NCBI GenBank assembly: GCA_963920635.1
Contig: OY987298.1
Span: forward strand, 4,745,691 to 4,809,690
Origin: Pseudeuparius sepicola
Lineage: Eukaryota; Arthropoda; Insecta; Coleoptera; Anthribidae
Length of the DNA stretch: 64,000 nucleotides
Direction: 5' to 3'
The notes beneath the pieces are model-generated. The model ran no database searches. It worked only from the letters and a program-made list of their open reading frames with translations, and was not told where the DNA came from. The translations under genes and the position numbers were made by a program. How positions within the stretch are numbered: the stretch's first letter is position 1; each line of letters begins with the position of its first letter. Shown here in pieces: positions 48,598 through 60,718 of this stretch.

Positions 48598-48932
48598 GTA
48601 GGAGAATATGACGAGAGGGTAAAACTTACAGTCTCAGCTCCACAAACATAGTTTTTCAATTTTCAACTGTACATATGTTTCAACCCACCTGGGGTTTCAT
48701 CATCAGCAGTCTGACGTTACAGAATATTCAAAACTTTCTAGGCATAATCAAGTTTAGTATGCGAGTGTGGAAAAATTGATGTATGATATCATTTATGAAG
48801 TTTTACGAAGCCGTTTTATCACAAATGTTTTCATACATCAATTTTTTCACACTCGCATACTAAACTTGATTATGTCTAGGAAGTTTTGAATATTCTTTAA
48901 CGTCACACTGCTGATGATGACCCCCCAGGTGT

Positions 48933-51900
48933 CAGGGGCGTGCGGTGACATTTTAAGTAAGGGAAGCAATGTTTAAAAACTTACATATTTGTAATGTAAT
49001 TCGATTCTTCGATCACTTTTTGCGAATTCGTCAATGACGTCATCATAAAAACGTCGATGCTCTAACATGTTCTGGAGAAGTATATTCTCAATAGACAACA
49101 GCGATATCTGTGAAAGTCATTCATTCATTTTTGTGGTTAAATTTTTCATAGGGGGTTTTGCTCTTCCGTTTATAATTAATTGAAGCTTATCCGCAAAGTT
49201 TAATGTTGAAAATCCCTTTATTATTAAGGCATACACTACACATTCACACACACACTCTTCTTACTTAATAATTGCCCAACTTTAACATTTTCAACGTCAT
49301 TCCCGACAGCCGCAGTTGACGGTATTTGCATGTCCACGTCCGTATTATTGTCAAAAGTATCCAAAACAGGGACCAGATAAGGTGTGCAATATGTATTCAG
49401 CTCAACTTGACTGCTTGTGTTGTTACTTCGAATACTTCGTTGCTGTATTTACACTAGTGCATTGTGCCCCAGAAAACCCACTTTGTGCTTAGGTTTTGTG
49501 ACGAAATGGCCCCGCAATATTGCTGTGTTCGTGGATGTTCTAACAACACGAGGAATGTTGGGATAAGTTTTTTCAAAATACGTGCTGATGAAAACAGGTA
49601 GGTACCTATGTGTAGTTTGTCCCTACCTTGTTACCACATTATTATATCCTTAGGTATTATAAATTTTATGTCCTACGTAGGTACTACCCCTTTTACTGGA
49701 GTATTACCTACCCCAGAAAACCCACAAATGGTTTCCTACTGATAATACCTACCTAACTATGGTTTTTAATTTTTTTCAAGGTGTTATGCATGGACGAGAA
49801 AGTGTGGAAGGCAGGATTTGTTAGAAAAAACACCCACACAGCTTTTTATTAATTATAAAGTTTGTTCAATGCACTTTGAAAATAGTATGTTTGCAAACCA
49901 GTCGAAGTCTGGGCTAAAGAAAACAGCAATACCAACTGTGTTCTCATCATGTAAGTACCTTCATTGGTAATTATGGGAATTAGTGTATGCACCACCCGAT
50001 TTTCTTGACATTTTGACCCCATAATTACCCCTTCATTATTAGATAATAATATGTATTTTTTGCTGATACTTGTAATTTTGCTGCATTTAATTTTTTTTAC
50101 TAGGTTATATCGATGAGGCTTCTTCACAGAGTCCTTCTGTGTCTGTATGCAGCAATTTGACTTTGTTAGAACCTCAACGAGAACTTGATCAACCAGTCTC
50201 GATCGCTCAACCTTTGGATCAACCAAGTACACCCCATCTGTCACAGTCACCTATAGGCGATCTTCACAGCATTACCAAATTTTCAGTTGCATCAAAAGGT
50301 AATGATATATATTCACAAACTGTTATTATAGTATACACACCCAAACTTATATGACATCACGCATTATTTGCGATAATTTTTTTGTCAAAAAAATTATATG
50401 TCATGGAAAGTCAAAAGTGTTTACTAACAAAAACAGTTAAATGTGAAAAACCCGACAATATAAATTGTAATAAATATTAAGTGATTCCATATTATAAGTT
50501 TGGGTGTGTGTACATATATTGTAATTTTTTGTATTACTTATTTTGTTATTGAATAATTCTATTTTTAGATGCTAGTCAACAAACTTCTCTTAGTTTGAGT
50601 GCACATAGTCCGAGAAAGCATTCATTAAAGTTACAAATAAAAAAACTCCAAAGAAAGTTGCATCCGAAGTTGGAGCAAGCTGTCGACAGTGCCGACACTG
50701 AAATAAATGACGAACAATTTCTTGCCATTTGTGAGAAAAAACTGTCTGCTTCAATGCTACTATTTGTAAGGCATTATTTAGAAAATCCCAAAAAAGATCC
50801 ACAGGGATATCGTTACTCTTCAGATATGAAACAATTTTCCTTAACAATTTATTTTCTAAGCCCAAATGATTATAGATTTTTAATGAAACCACTTTATTTG
50901 CCATCTAAAAGCACTCTTCAAAGAATAACTAGCAAATGGCATATAACTGCAGGTCTTAACAGTTTCATTTTTGAGGTTATTAAATCAAAAGCTACAAATT
51001 TAGAGGGTTCTTCAAAACAGTGCATTCTTTGTATTGACGAAATGTCATTAAAAATGTTTTTATTTTACAATAGATCTTCCGATACCATTGTTGGCTTTCA
51101 TAATACATTGAAGGAAAAAAGATATGCTCCTGCTAAATATGTTTTAGCTATTATGGCTAGAGCAATATTTGCTAAGTGGAAGCAACCAGTTGCTTATTTC
51201 TTTATTGATACTTGTTCAGGGGAGGAATTAAAATTTATTATTTTTGAAGCAATAAGGAAACTTAAATCTGTAGGATTACTAGTAAGTGCGTTAGTGTCTG
51301 GTCAAGGATCAAATTTTGTACAATTTTCAAAATCAGTTGGTATCTCTCCAAACTCTTCACATTTTTATGTCGATAGCGAAAAAATATTTTATATTTTTGA
51401 TGTGCCGCATCTCTTAAAATCAACACGAAATAATTTTTTCAATTACACATTCGAAACCTCTGAAGGATGTACAAATAAAACGTATAGGTATTGACCAAAT
51501 TTATAATAAACAAAAACATAAGCCTTTGGCTCTTCGGCTGTGTCCAAAATTTACAGATGAACACATTAATTCGAATCCTTTTAAAAAACTGAAGGTTAGT
51601 TTAGCCGTCCAAGTTTTCAGCGCAATGGTAGCTGCGGCACTTAATTCCTTTATTGAACTCGGACAATTCCCACCTTCGGCAAACGCTACAGTGTCATTTG
51701 TAGAAAAAATTGATAAGTTATTTGATATCTTAAATTCCTCAAAAATATCAGGCAGTAATACAAGTACAATAGACCTTTCAAAGGAGCAGATTACCAAGTC
51801 GATTTTTTAAAGGAAATGTTTACATATTTTGAGAATATTAAAATTTTAAAACAAAATATAGAGGTTACCAATAAAGTTAAATTTTTGAAAGGGTGGCAAA

Positions 51901-53735
51901 TCACAATAAATTCATTTTTAGGTCTTTGGGAAAAATTTCATTGTTTAGAGTTTAGTTCCTTATACACTCGACGCTTAAATCAAGATTGTCTCGAAAATTT
52001 TTTCGGCACTATTAGGCAGCAAGGGGGAAATTGCTTGAATCCAACCCCCATCCAATGCGAAAGGGCTTTCAAAAAATCATTTTGTTTAAATTATTTCCAA
52101 CACGCGGATGGGGCTAATTGTATTGAGGATTTTGATTCATTATTGTCATACGTAACCACCGAACATACACAAATTTACAACAAAGTTGTTGTGGGAAATG
52201 CAAGATCTATTTTTTCTGATTTAAGTTCGGTGGCACCAGATTATATTGATTTCGAACTACATGAATCAAATAGTATATCATATGTTTGTGGATATTTATT
52301 AAGAAAGTGCTTGGAACAACATTCATGTGAAGTTTGTATTAAATATTGTAAACGTCATACATTAGGGGATACTAATTTGTTTACTAATTTTAAAGCATAC
52401 AAATCAAGTGGTAACGAAACCTTTGGACATTTATTTTCACCTCCTGATAATTTCCTAAATTATATTAAAACTCTCGAAGTTAATTTTTGTACCCTCTTTC
52501 CAGAGTTTGCTTTAGAAGAAAATGTTGGTGTGAAATTAAAAAATAAGCTGCACAACATTTCATATCAACATCCATGCCCTAGTTTTAATCATGCCTATTT
52601 ATTATCCCTTTATGTAAGATTTAGAATCTATTCTTCTTTAAAATTTTTAAATCGTGATATTGTTTCTAATAAAACTAATAAAAATTATAAACTTCGAAAT
52701 TTACATTTATAAGTGCTGCCAGGGGTCATTATTTTTAAAAATTAGGCTAAGTTGATAATGTATAGTGTGCATGTGCATAATATGTACGTAAGTAGTTTAT
52801 AATATCTTTTGTATTTATAGGTATTATATTTTATATGTGCTATTGTTTTTGAATTTTTTTATAGATTTTAGTAATAAACATTTTTGATAAATAACCTTTT
52901 TTTACTACCAGTGATACGAAGGTCAACCAAGTTTGCAAATAATAATTGTTATGGATCTATATAAAAAAAACAAATTAATTGCCAAGCTATGAGTTTGGAC
53001 GCAAGTCGATTGAAATATTGTAATATTTCAACCACCCAAGTAGAATAGTTCACTTGAACCTAAATCATAGTTGTTTCTAATTAATATAGGTAAGTATAAA
53101 ATAATAAAGAGGAAATATTGTGAAATTTCCATGTACAATAAAAAAATTTATTTTTCTCTTTAGTAAAATATTAATATTTATATTTTTTCGTCAGTAAAAT
53201 ACCTACTTAAAATCACTTCTGGAGATTCAAATTTAACTAGATCTAATCCCAGAAAAAAACTTTACTATTCTAAAAATTAATTTTGCTATATAAAACACAA
53301 AATTTTCTATAGCCCGGACCTGATCGTGCCAACGCAATGGGCAAGTTCTACTCTGTCCAAAATACGGTGGGCGTGGCCAATGCGCAGATGTCAACGGCGG
53401 AGAGTTCATTTCCTATGCGCGAGAGGGGAAATTGGAACCGCGACATCAAAGGCGCCGAAAGCAAGTGCCACTTCTGATTCGTCCTTTTCTGGGGTACTGT
53501 ACTGTCGCTCGGTAGGATGGGCGCAGTCGGAGTCAACGCCGCATTTGCTATAGGCATAACATATTGTAGATTTGATATATGATATATAAGATAATTTTTA
53601 GCGTTTTTGATATACCTAGGTAACTAAACTAATTGCTTCCTGTTTAAAAATTCAAAAATAGCATTTTATCATTTTACATTGTTTTGGTTTAGGGGAAGCA
53701 CTGCTTCCCTTGCTTCCATGGACTGCACGCCCCTG
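48933..53735 (+). mobile_element. P-type transposon, 4.8 kb, nearly complete
   Basis: It begins CAGGGGCGTGC at 48933 and ends GCACGCCCCTG at 53735. The inverted ends share the first 11 bp and, after a diverged gap, AGGGAAGCA. The outer 8 bp are CCAGGTGT (48925-48932) and CCAGGTGG (53736-53743), a 7-of-8 target duplication of the size P elements make. It carries a four-exon THAP transposase (49506-52712) and about 1 kb of 3' sequence. A subterminal palindrome GGGAAGCACTGCTTCCC lies near the right end (53694-53710). Confidence 0.93.
49506..52712 (+). pseudogene. P-type transposase with THAP domain, two frameshifts
   Basis: Exons: 49506-49597, 49781-49950, 50104-50298 and 50569-52712; donors are GTAGGT, GTAAGT and GTAATG, acceptors all AG, and phases agree. 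Exons 1-2 form a THAP zinc finger: CCVRGCSNN supplies the first cysteines, CYAW the tryptophan, and CSMHFEN the C-x2-H. Exon 4 holds a leucine-rich or coiled stretch (50600-50680), then CIDEMSLK with the first catalytic aspartate, DVPHLLKSTRNN, RLNQDCLENFFGTIR, and VCGYLLRKC near the end. Two single-base-type shifts (about 51485 and 51775) break the frame. The motif SGQGSNF has G where an aspartate is usual (DxGSN). The enzyme is therefore inactive, though otherwise near full length. Confidence 0.92.
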
Positions 53736-53827
53736 CCAGGTGGGTTGAACCATATGTACAGTTGAAAATTAAAAAACTGTGTTTATGGAGCTGAGACTGT
53801 AAGTTTTACCCTTTCGTCATACTCTAC

Positions 53828-55040
53828 TTTGGTCCGTCTATTGTTGGTGGAATGTACCAAGAAAGAACAGAGCCGACAATCTCGAATATTACGAGACCAT
53901 GCGAGCGGTATTTAAATTCCAAAACAATAAAAAAATATTGCCGCCGAAAAAAAAAACGGGAAAACGGCCGTCGCGTCGCTTAATGTGCCATTAAACGGTG
54001 CCGACCCAAAAAACGCAGTCCCGATATTTCAATATAAATCGTTTTGTCGGCACGCGCATCCCCAATAACGACGGGACAAATTGTAGGCGGCCATTGTTTG
54101 AAAAATCTAGCGGACTGCCGTGACGTACGCGAAATTCCGGTCGTTCGACCGTCGGACGACGAGCGCCACAAGTTCTTTTACGATGCACCAGTAAAAAAAA
54201 ACCGAAAATTTGATGTTGTTCCCAAACCCATGTTTGTACCTCGACTACTACCTGCACCTCAAACTTTGATGTTCTCGAGGGTTGCCCCGTCGACAGTACA
54301 GCCCTTATCTCTGCATCGGACCCATTAGCCTCTCGGTGGCCCCTTGTCTCCAAGGGTAACAATGGGGGGGGGGGGGTCCAGAGAGAATCCCCTTCCCCCT
54401 GAGTCGTTTAGCTTCAAGTGCTCGAGGGGGAAGTCTTCGGCAACTGTTATAATTTCCTGCCATTAGGTCGAATCTTTGGTTGCTCTACAACGACGATTTT
54501 CCAAGACGAAAATGTAAAAAACTTACTCCATATCGTAATTTGGTATTACTTCAAACACTTGTGTATTAAAGGTTTCAGTACGAAAACTTCCGCTCAAGCC
54601 AACAAGTTGTATCACATCAGATGTCAAGTGTACCCATTGAAATGACAAGTAGATGGAAGGAGTGTAGAGAGAAAAACTGGCAGCCAAACTTGAGTAAGTG
54701 AAATAGTAAATAAATCAGCTGATCCCGGCAAAAACCACATAACACAAAAGAGATGTTTGTCCTAACTTTCTATTTTTATGTCCTGTGCTTCAAACGAGTT
54801 CCGTTGTCAAACGTCATTTTAATTTTCCTTCTGTCCCAAGTCCCAATAGTTACGAATAGGAGTAATTATTGTATTATTTATATTATTTGATTTGAGTTCG
54901 TGTCGTGGTGGCAGTTTCGTATAAAACGGCGTTGAGTTTTCTTAGTTGGTGTTTGGTTTAATATTATATTTTTAGATCGGAGAGAAAATTTAATTTAGCT
55001 ATGTGGCTATATTCTTTCTGTTTAAGTTGTAAATTACAAA
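53828..55040. other. GC-richer unique block, then AT-rich; G13 run
   Basis: 53840-54420 has raised GC and contains a run of 13 G at 54364-54376. Overlapping open frames on both strands (for example 53991-54362 minus) are not recognised. 54700-55040 is AT-rich. No gene is called. Confidence 0.45.
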
Positions 55041-55044
55041 AAAG

Positions 55045-55290
55045 AGGGTCAACTCCTCTTGTGTATTTGGATGTACCAAACGGGGCGGAAGGAATAAGAA
55101 TAGTGGGGTTAAAATCTTTGCTAAACTTTGCAGTTTTCCAAGAGATAAGGTGATATTAGAGACAAGTGGATTGCAGCAATAAAAAGGAAAAATGTTGTAC
55201 TGTCTACAAGTATTTACTTGCATTTGTAGTCAACAATTTACTGACAGCAATTTCATAGAGAATTTTGGGCAGCGCAAACTTAAAAAGTAT
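55045..55290 (+). pseudogene. THAP-domain exon remnant
   Basis: Reading gives SCVFGCTKRGGRNKNSGVK and then IFAKLCSFPRDK, followed after a frame-changing duplication-like insert (AGAGATAAGGTGATATTAGA) by RDKWIAAIKRKN. A later frame has NFIENFGQRKLKK. This is the order of a THAP domain: C-x4-C, FP block, W-x2-A, closing basic segment. The C-x2-H is eroded to YLHL. It is unclear whether it came from a P-type element or a host THAP gene. Confidence 0.6.
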
Positions 55291-56158
55291 GTAATTATTA
55301 CAGTTTTTTATTTTTCAAGTCATGATAGAAACTATCAAGGGAAAACTGGCAAAATATTGTGCTAACGAACCTAGCTCTTCGTAGTCAAAGATGGAATTAA
55401 TCTTGAGGTTCTGGTCCCTTTAATAAGGTAATTATTTGTAATTCTTTTTGTTAGATGCCTAAACATTAAAAATTATATAAAAATATGTAAAAGCTACCTG
55501 TCTTACATGCTTTTCCTATTAAATTGAATTTTAAAATTAATAAATCAGTTAAGATAAGTAATTAAAGATGAAAATGTATACCTTATCCTAGATATTTTGT
55601 CGCCTTTATTTTAAAATAAACTTTCAATTTACTTCCAGGTACATAAAATTGCCATGTAGGTATTTTTTTTAATCAATTCAGTACTTTTTTCTGTGCAATA
55701 TTTACATAATTGGAGTTATAGTATAGAAAAATTATAATATAATATGCAACATCCCTATATACCTCCTTTGCCTGAATCAGCTGACACGTTCATTAGGCGT
55801 CCTTGTCTTACTTATTGCCATTTGAAACCTATCTCTCTCTAGAGTTGGCTGCCCCAAACAACAATGAAAGTGGTACCTGTGCGACTTCTATTGTACTTAT
55901 CAATGAGTGTACCTTAAAACATGATCAAAAGAAGTGCTGAACGTTTCAAAATTTAGTCGATCTAAGATCGTTTTTAACAAAAATTACAGCGGGAAGTACG
56001 ACAAAATTAACAAAACTAACATATTCAGAAACGCATAACCCAGCAACAAAAATGTAGCAAGGTTTCTCAGATTTTTGTGCACTTTGCTAAGTCACCTTTC
56101 AACTCAATGCATTTCTCAACTCTTTTTCTTTCGTTGGTTACAGGCTTTGTTATTTCTT
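55291..56158. other. No gene seen
   Basis: AT-rich sequence. A frame just after the THAP remnant reads briefly but carries stops. Nothing else was recognised. Confidence 0.5.
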
Positions 56159-57540
56159 CTACTGAAATATCTTGGCAGGCTTCTGGCAAAGGCCTTCTAA
56201 GTTATAGAGCCTGTTTTTGCACACACTATTTTTCATTAGCCTCCAAAAGTAGAAGTCCATTGGAGTCAGGTACGGAGACTTGGGTGGCCAATGTATTACA
56301 GGACTTCGACGAACTCTCATCCATCTGCCTCGGTGTTTAGCCACTCCAGAACTGCAGCTGTGCGGTGAGTTGCGAGTTGGAAACAGGCATCCTGCTTTTC
56401 CTGCAAGGGTAGGTCATTAAGGAACCCATAATTCGTCTGCTAAAAATTTCAAAAAACGAGCACCATTTAAACTTTTACGTAGAAAGTAAGGTCCAATCAC
56501 TCTTCTGGATGATATTCTACAAAAAACGTCAATTTTTTTGAGGATATTGGTCCTTGCAATGAATCACAAAATTAGAATTTTCTTGGACCCAGTAGGTACG
56601 TTGAATTCTGGGAAAACCCAAAGCCATTGGTTTTGAATGTCGCCTCATCTGTGTAGATAACATTGGCCAGAAAATTTTCATTATTTAAAAAATGTTCTTG
56701 TGCCCGCAAATAATACTCAAACCTTCTTTCTAAATCTCCTTCGTATAGGGTGTTCCCGTATATTTTGACCCACCCCTAGAGCCTTTATTTTTCGAGTTAG
56801 AAAAAAATTACTTAAATGAAAGTTGTAGGATACCAAATATGGTCCCAAAAATAATGGATTGATAGGAATGCTCTTGCCTAAGTAGAAATGTTTTCCATGG
56901 CAACCTTGATTAAATAATATAAAGATCGTATTTATCTGCAATTTGGAATATCATGCGAATACTTAGAGCAAACATATAACATATTTATATTGTTGTAATC
57001 GGAAAAATGCGTGCAATTCAAAAATCCACAAATATACAAGGTGTTCCATTAAAAAAAGTAAGTTTATATTTTTTCATAAATTTGCGACGCTTATTTGTTT
57101 TATCTAGTAACAGATCCTAGCGGTTCAGAAAAAACCCTACAACTTTCATTTAATTTCTAACTCAAAAATGAAGGCTCTAGGGGTGGGTCAAAACATACGG
57201 GAACACCCTGTACAAGGAGATTTTCGAAATTCAAGATATTCCATAATTTAAATTTGGAGCAGCTTCTCTTACACCACTTCGAAGATTATTTCTAAAATAT
57301 CGCAATATTTCCTCCGCATTTTCATTATTCTGTTTTGGCCCTCTTTTTGTAACCTACCCTACAAATGAAAAAATGCTTGTATCTAGCTGAATAGTTTTGA
57401 GAACAGTAAAATATTTGTCTCATGGAAAAGTTTGTTAATTCGATACACATTAGTATGTGTAATATGACGATCCGCATGCCTTAAATTAAATATTTGCTCA
57501 ACATCCTATAGTTAAGCGTGTTTTCAAAAGTTAATCTATT
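56159..57540 (-). pseudogene. Mariner-like transposase pseudogene, split by a MITE
   Basis: Minus-strand reading from the right: HADRHITHTNVYRINKLFHE (N-terminal helix-turn-helix), KRGPKQNNENAEEILRYF, then the inserted MITE, then EGDLERRFEYYL, YTDEATFKTNG (first catalytic D), eroded frames, QDACFQLATHRTAAVLEWLN (second D), and WPPKSPYLTPMDFYFW. In the last block the third catalytic acidic residue is Y (SPY instead of SPD). It is the same family as the transposase at 61336, with multiple stops and shifts. The element's own inverted ends were not identified. Confidence 0.85.
56744..57212. mobile_element. Mariner-type MITE inside the transposase pseudogene
   Basis: TATAGGGTGTTCCCGTATAT (56744) and ATACGGGAACACCCTGTA (57212) open inverted arms of about 75 bp that share GACCCACCCCTAGAGCC. 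It interrupts the transposase reading between the helix-turn-helix and the DDE domain. A short AAATCTCCTT/AAGGAGATTT match lies just outside both ends. Confidence 0.88.
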
Positions 57541-58087
57541 TCTACCTTTTCCGCTACACCACAGCTGACACTAAGAAAAGCCCTGAAGTTTTGGAATCTG
57601 GCAACATGGCTTGCGGGACTACGCAGCGTGACCCTGTCCTGTCAGTTGATTTTACAAGAAATTTACCAGAATTAATTTGTGTAGTGCGGGTAGTGCTATC
57701 GTCGCCAGATTGCTACGACGAGGCAGTGTGTCTCTGGGTGGAAACAGACAGCCCGAAGTGCTGGCGACAGCTTTTGTTACAAATTTGTTTTGTTTGTGCA
57801 AAAGTGAAACATTTCTATAAAAGTTCTAAGTGAAGAATCGTGCCTTTACAATTTCAAGCCTCAAGATGCCTAGAATCGCCGAGGGATGCTAGAACTTAGT
57901 TATAAACATGGCTGTAAGTCATATCCTAATAATAACTTCAAGGAGCTAGGTTTTTTTTTGCTTGATGGCAGGCGGTTGGTAGACTTGTATTCGTTTTGGG
58001 CTTTCCACAGACGAAAATTTAGGAATGAAATGATTACGGGCCAATTGCGTAGGAAAACTAAAGTACCCTTTAAAATTAAAGGAGATT
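57541..58087. other. No recognised gene
   Basis: An 80-codon plus-strand frame (57591-57833) and a 78-codon one (57886-58122) were examined and show no domain I know. Confidence 0.45.
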
Positions 58088-59235
58088 TAGGGGAACGCGG
58101 GGTAATAGCGATTGCGGGGTAATACCGACATCAGTCATTTCTCAGAAACAGTTACAGATACCTGTAATGAAAGCGTACCTTATTAGCCTCAGTATAAACG
58201 TGAACACGCCGCAAACCGAAATTTTTCCCTACACCGCTAGATGACGTAATTTATTGGAGTCGATCACATGTGGCCTGTTTGGTTATAAGATTGTGCCGTA
58301 AGAACATCAAACGATCAGATGGTTTTTGCGATTAAATTCGTGATCTGGTGATAGTTAGTAAATATTTGGGGTGCAGACAACAAGTTCCTGGGCTTTGAAG
58401 GCATCATAAAAAGCTTTACATAAAAACTAATATTGGTTTTGTTTATAACGGATATGTGGGGTAATGCCGATACAAACTATCGGCATTAGGTACCCTACCA
58501 GATATTAAGTAGGTAAATCGATAATGATATTTTTTTAGTATGCCACGTAAATATCAAAGAAACAGGCACAAAAATACTATAAAGCGTGCTTCAGAACAAT
58601 TTAATGTACCATATAGCACTTTATGGGGCAAGTTAAAGCAAGGAACTGCCGATTCAAGGATGGGAAGGAAAACTGTTTTTACCTTGGAAGATGAAAGAGC
58701 TATTGCGGAACATGTGAAAGTGTTAGCTAACACATTTTATGGGATAACGATAAACTGGTTTCGGATAACAAAAACTGCGAAGAAGAAAGGAAACGAGGAA
58801 AGGTTAACACCAAACCTTTCACAACTCAAAATTGTAATGAAATCGAACACTTGTGTTTGTTTTGCCAAGAATTTGGACAAGACAACGAACTTGGGTTCCT
58901 TTTTGCAATGTGCCGCCAGTGGGCACATGCTGCTTGCACTGATTCTGAAAGTCCAGAGGGCTATATATGCGACAACTGTCAGTAAATACCAAACCGCAAT
59001 TACCCCACAAGACTACCGGAATTACCCGCAGGGTTGGGGTATTACCGATGTTTGAACTTTCTTTAAATTTGTGTTTTCTTGTTTTTCTTATGAAAGTAGA
59101 TTTTTTGTTTACTTGTTTTTATAATATATGAAGGTTCAAAGCTTCACTCAGTTTTTTAATTTTCAATTCTTATTTTATTTTCGGAAAATAGACGCATCTT
59201 TTCTTAAGGTGTCGCAATTACCCCACCTTCCCCTA
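58088..59235. mobile_element. Pogo-like element, internally deleted
   Basis: TA then GGGGAACGCGGGGTAAT.GCGA on the left (58088) is matched, inverted, by TCGCAATTACCCCACCTTCC ending CCCC-TA (59235). GGGGTAATNCCGA motifs recur inside (about 58115, 58460 and 59036), possibly transposase sites. The plus strand carries the first and last parts of a pogo/Tigger-type gene but not the catalytic domain. Confidence 0.8.
58540..59004 (+). pseudogene. Pogo-like transposase, catalytic domain deleted
   Basis: It starts MPRKYQRNRHKN with ASEQFNVPYSTLWGKLKQG, a psq-type helix-turn-helix, then GRKTVFTLEDERAIAEH, the usual second DNA-binding block, then LANTFYGIT. After about 58760 the family's DDE domain should follow but is missing. 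Instead, a +1 frame reads CLFCQEFG, MCRQWAHAAC and GYICDNCQ-stop, the cysteine/histidine finger that ends such insect transposases. So the two ends are joined, with a frame change, and the protein could only bind DNA at most. Confidence 0.78.
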
Positions 59236-60718
59236 TAACAATCCAATATTGTTCCAAAAGTTTCTTTACCTAATTTTAAAGTCAAAATATACTTTAGTTG
59301 AATGTATTATGAAACTGACCCTAAGTGCCATTTCAATCCCAAGAGATATTATTCTCATTCACAACATGCAGTTCTCTGTTCGCTTGTTGTTTGTATTTTT
59401 ATGAAAATTTAACCATAAGGGAAGATAGGTAATCATCATTTGTCTGACTGCGCACTTTGCGAAAAATTCTCGCAAAAAATCGACTTACAACAAAATGTAG
59501 TTCCCTCTATTTGCCCAAATTTACCATATTATTTGTCGAAAATGTACCTATCCACACCAGGAATCGTATTTATTATTACTTATATTATATTAAGTGTATA
59601 TTTTGTTTTTTGTTGCTGCTTTTATTGTCTGTTAAAACAAACGTACCTACTTACTTAGGTACCCAATTATTGAAACAAACCTCTCAAATGTATCTAATTA
59701 TAATTAAAAAGAGGGTTGAACATTTATTAGAAAAGATCAACTAAGCCAAAGTGCAGACTGCTCTAGACTGCATAGACCCGTTGAACCGTCCCACTGCGGC
59801 GTTGCCACATGTTTGCACAGGGCTTGTAAAGTTGGAGAAGATTGTGGCTACACTTAACTTTTCATCATCCATTTTCTGTGGAGTTTAATACCAAACTTGT
59901 CTTGTCATCGTAACTACGTAACTTTTTTCGTGTTGCTTTTCATGCCTACCTTGATTTTTCCTATTATTTTGCCGTGTAAAGACTGACATAAAAACTATAA
60001 CACCAGAAAATATATCTTTGATTCTTTGACTGTGGTTCATTCTGGGCTTCAGGCGTTTATCAAAACAAACCTGTCTGTAGGTTCTGACGTCAATGGTTAA
60101 AGTAAAAGATATAACAAATAAAGTAAATTTGTCGACTTGTCAAAAACTAAAATTTTCTTCTTCGTTTGTGACATAACGACAAACCACGCGACACTTTACG
60201 TCAGATCTTGGTATAACCTACACTTTATATTTCTCGTAGTATATTTTCTGCACCCTTTGCGAAGGCATTGTCTGTTCTCCTTATTCTCGCTCTGTGTTTT
60301 CGCAATGTCTATACTCTATACAGTATATACGTATACTTTCCCTGGAGAGGGAATGTTCTTAAAGGAATAGATGTCATGTCACAGGTGCTGAGTCCGCTCT
60401 GAACTGAATTTGATTGTTACCGTTAGGAAAGACATTTACCCAGCTTGCATCGCGTTGTATTATGTTGAGATAATACGACTTAGAGATTCCCATAGTATTA
60501 TCCGATGTACCAGATAAAAATAGAATGGATTTAATAGAACAGACCTTGTTATACATAATATACATACTACTTTTATAAATGTATAAAATCTTTATTTAAA
60601 ATATGGCGATAATATCAGTGCGCGCAAAAACATTGTAAGCGACTTTAAAATTCTAGAGATTTTAAACTTTAAACAGTACAGAACCGGATGACAATACAAT
60701 ATTAACTCGCTATATAGA
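59236..60718. other. No recognised gene
   Basis: AT-rich sequence with open frames under 100 codons, none recognised. A moderately GC-rich patch is at 59750-59830. Confidence 0.5.

Larger units (their letters stand above)
48598..53827. repeat. Foldback element split by the P-type element
   Basis: Removing 48933-53735 and one duplicate of the target leaves a roughly 420-bp foldback. Its left arm (48598-48779) includes AAACTTACAGTCTCAGCTCC, TTCAACTGTACATATG and ACTTGATTATG-type blocks. Its right arm runs 48836-48932 and continues at 53744-53827. The two halves align as inverse copies right across the insertion point, so the foldback was present first. Confidence 0.88.

Noticed and set aside
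53991..54362. 123-codon minus-strand frame in the GC-richer block as a gene
   Set aside because: An equally long frame runs on the other strand, as expected of GC-rich sequence with few stops; no domain seen.
56744..57212. AAATCTCCTT/AAGGAGATTT flanks as part of the MITE ends
   Set aside because: They lie outside the TACAGGGTG-type boundary and within transposase sequence; the match is short and may be chance.
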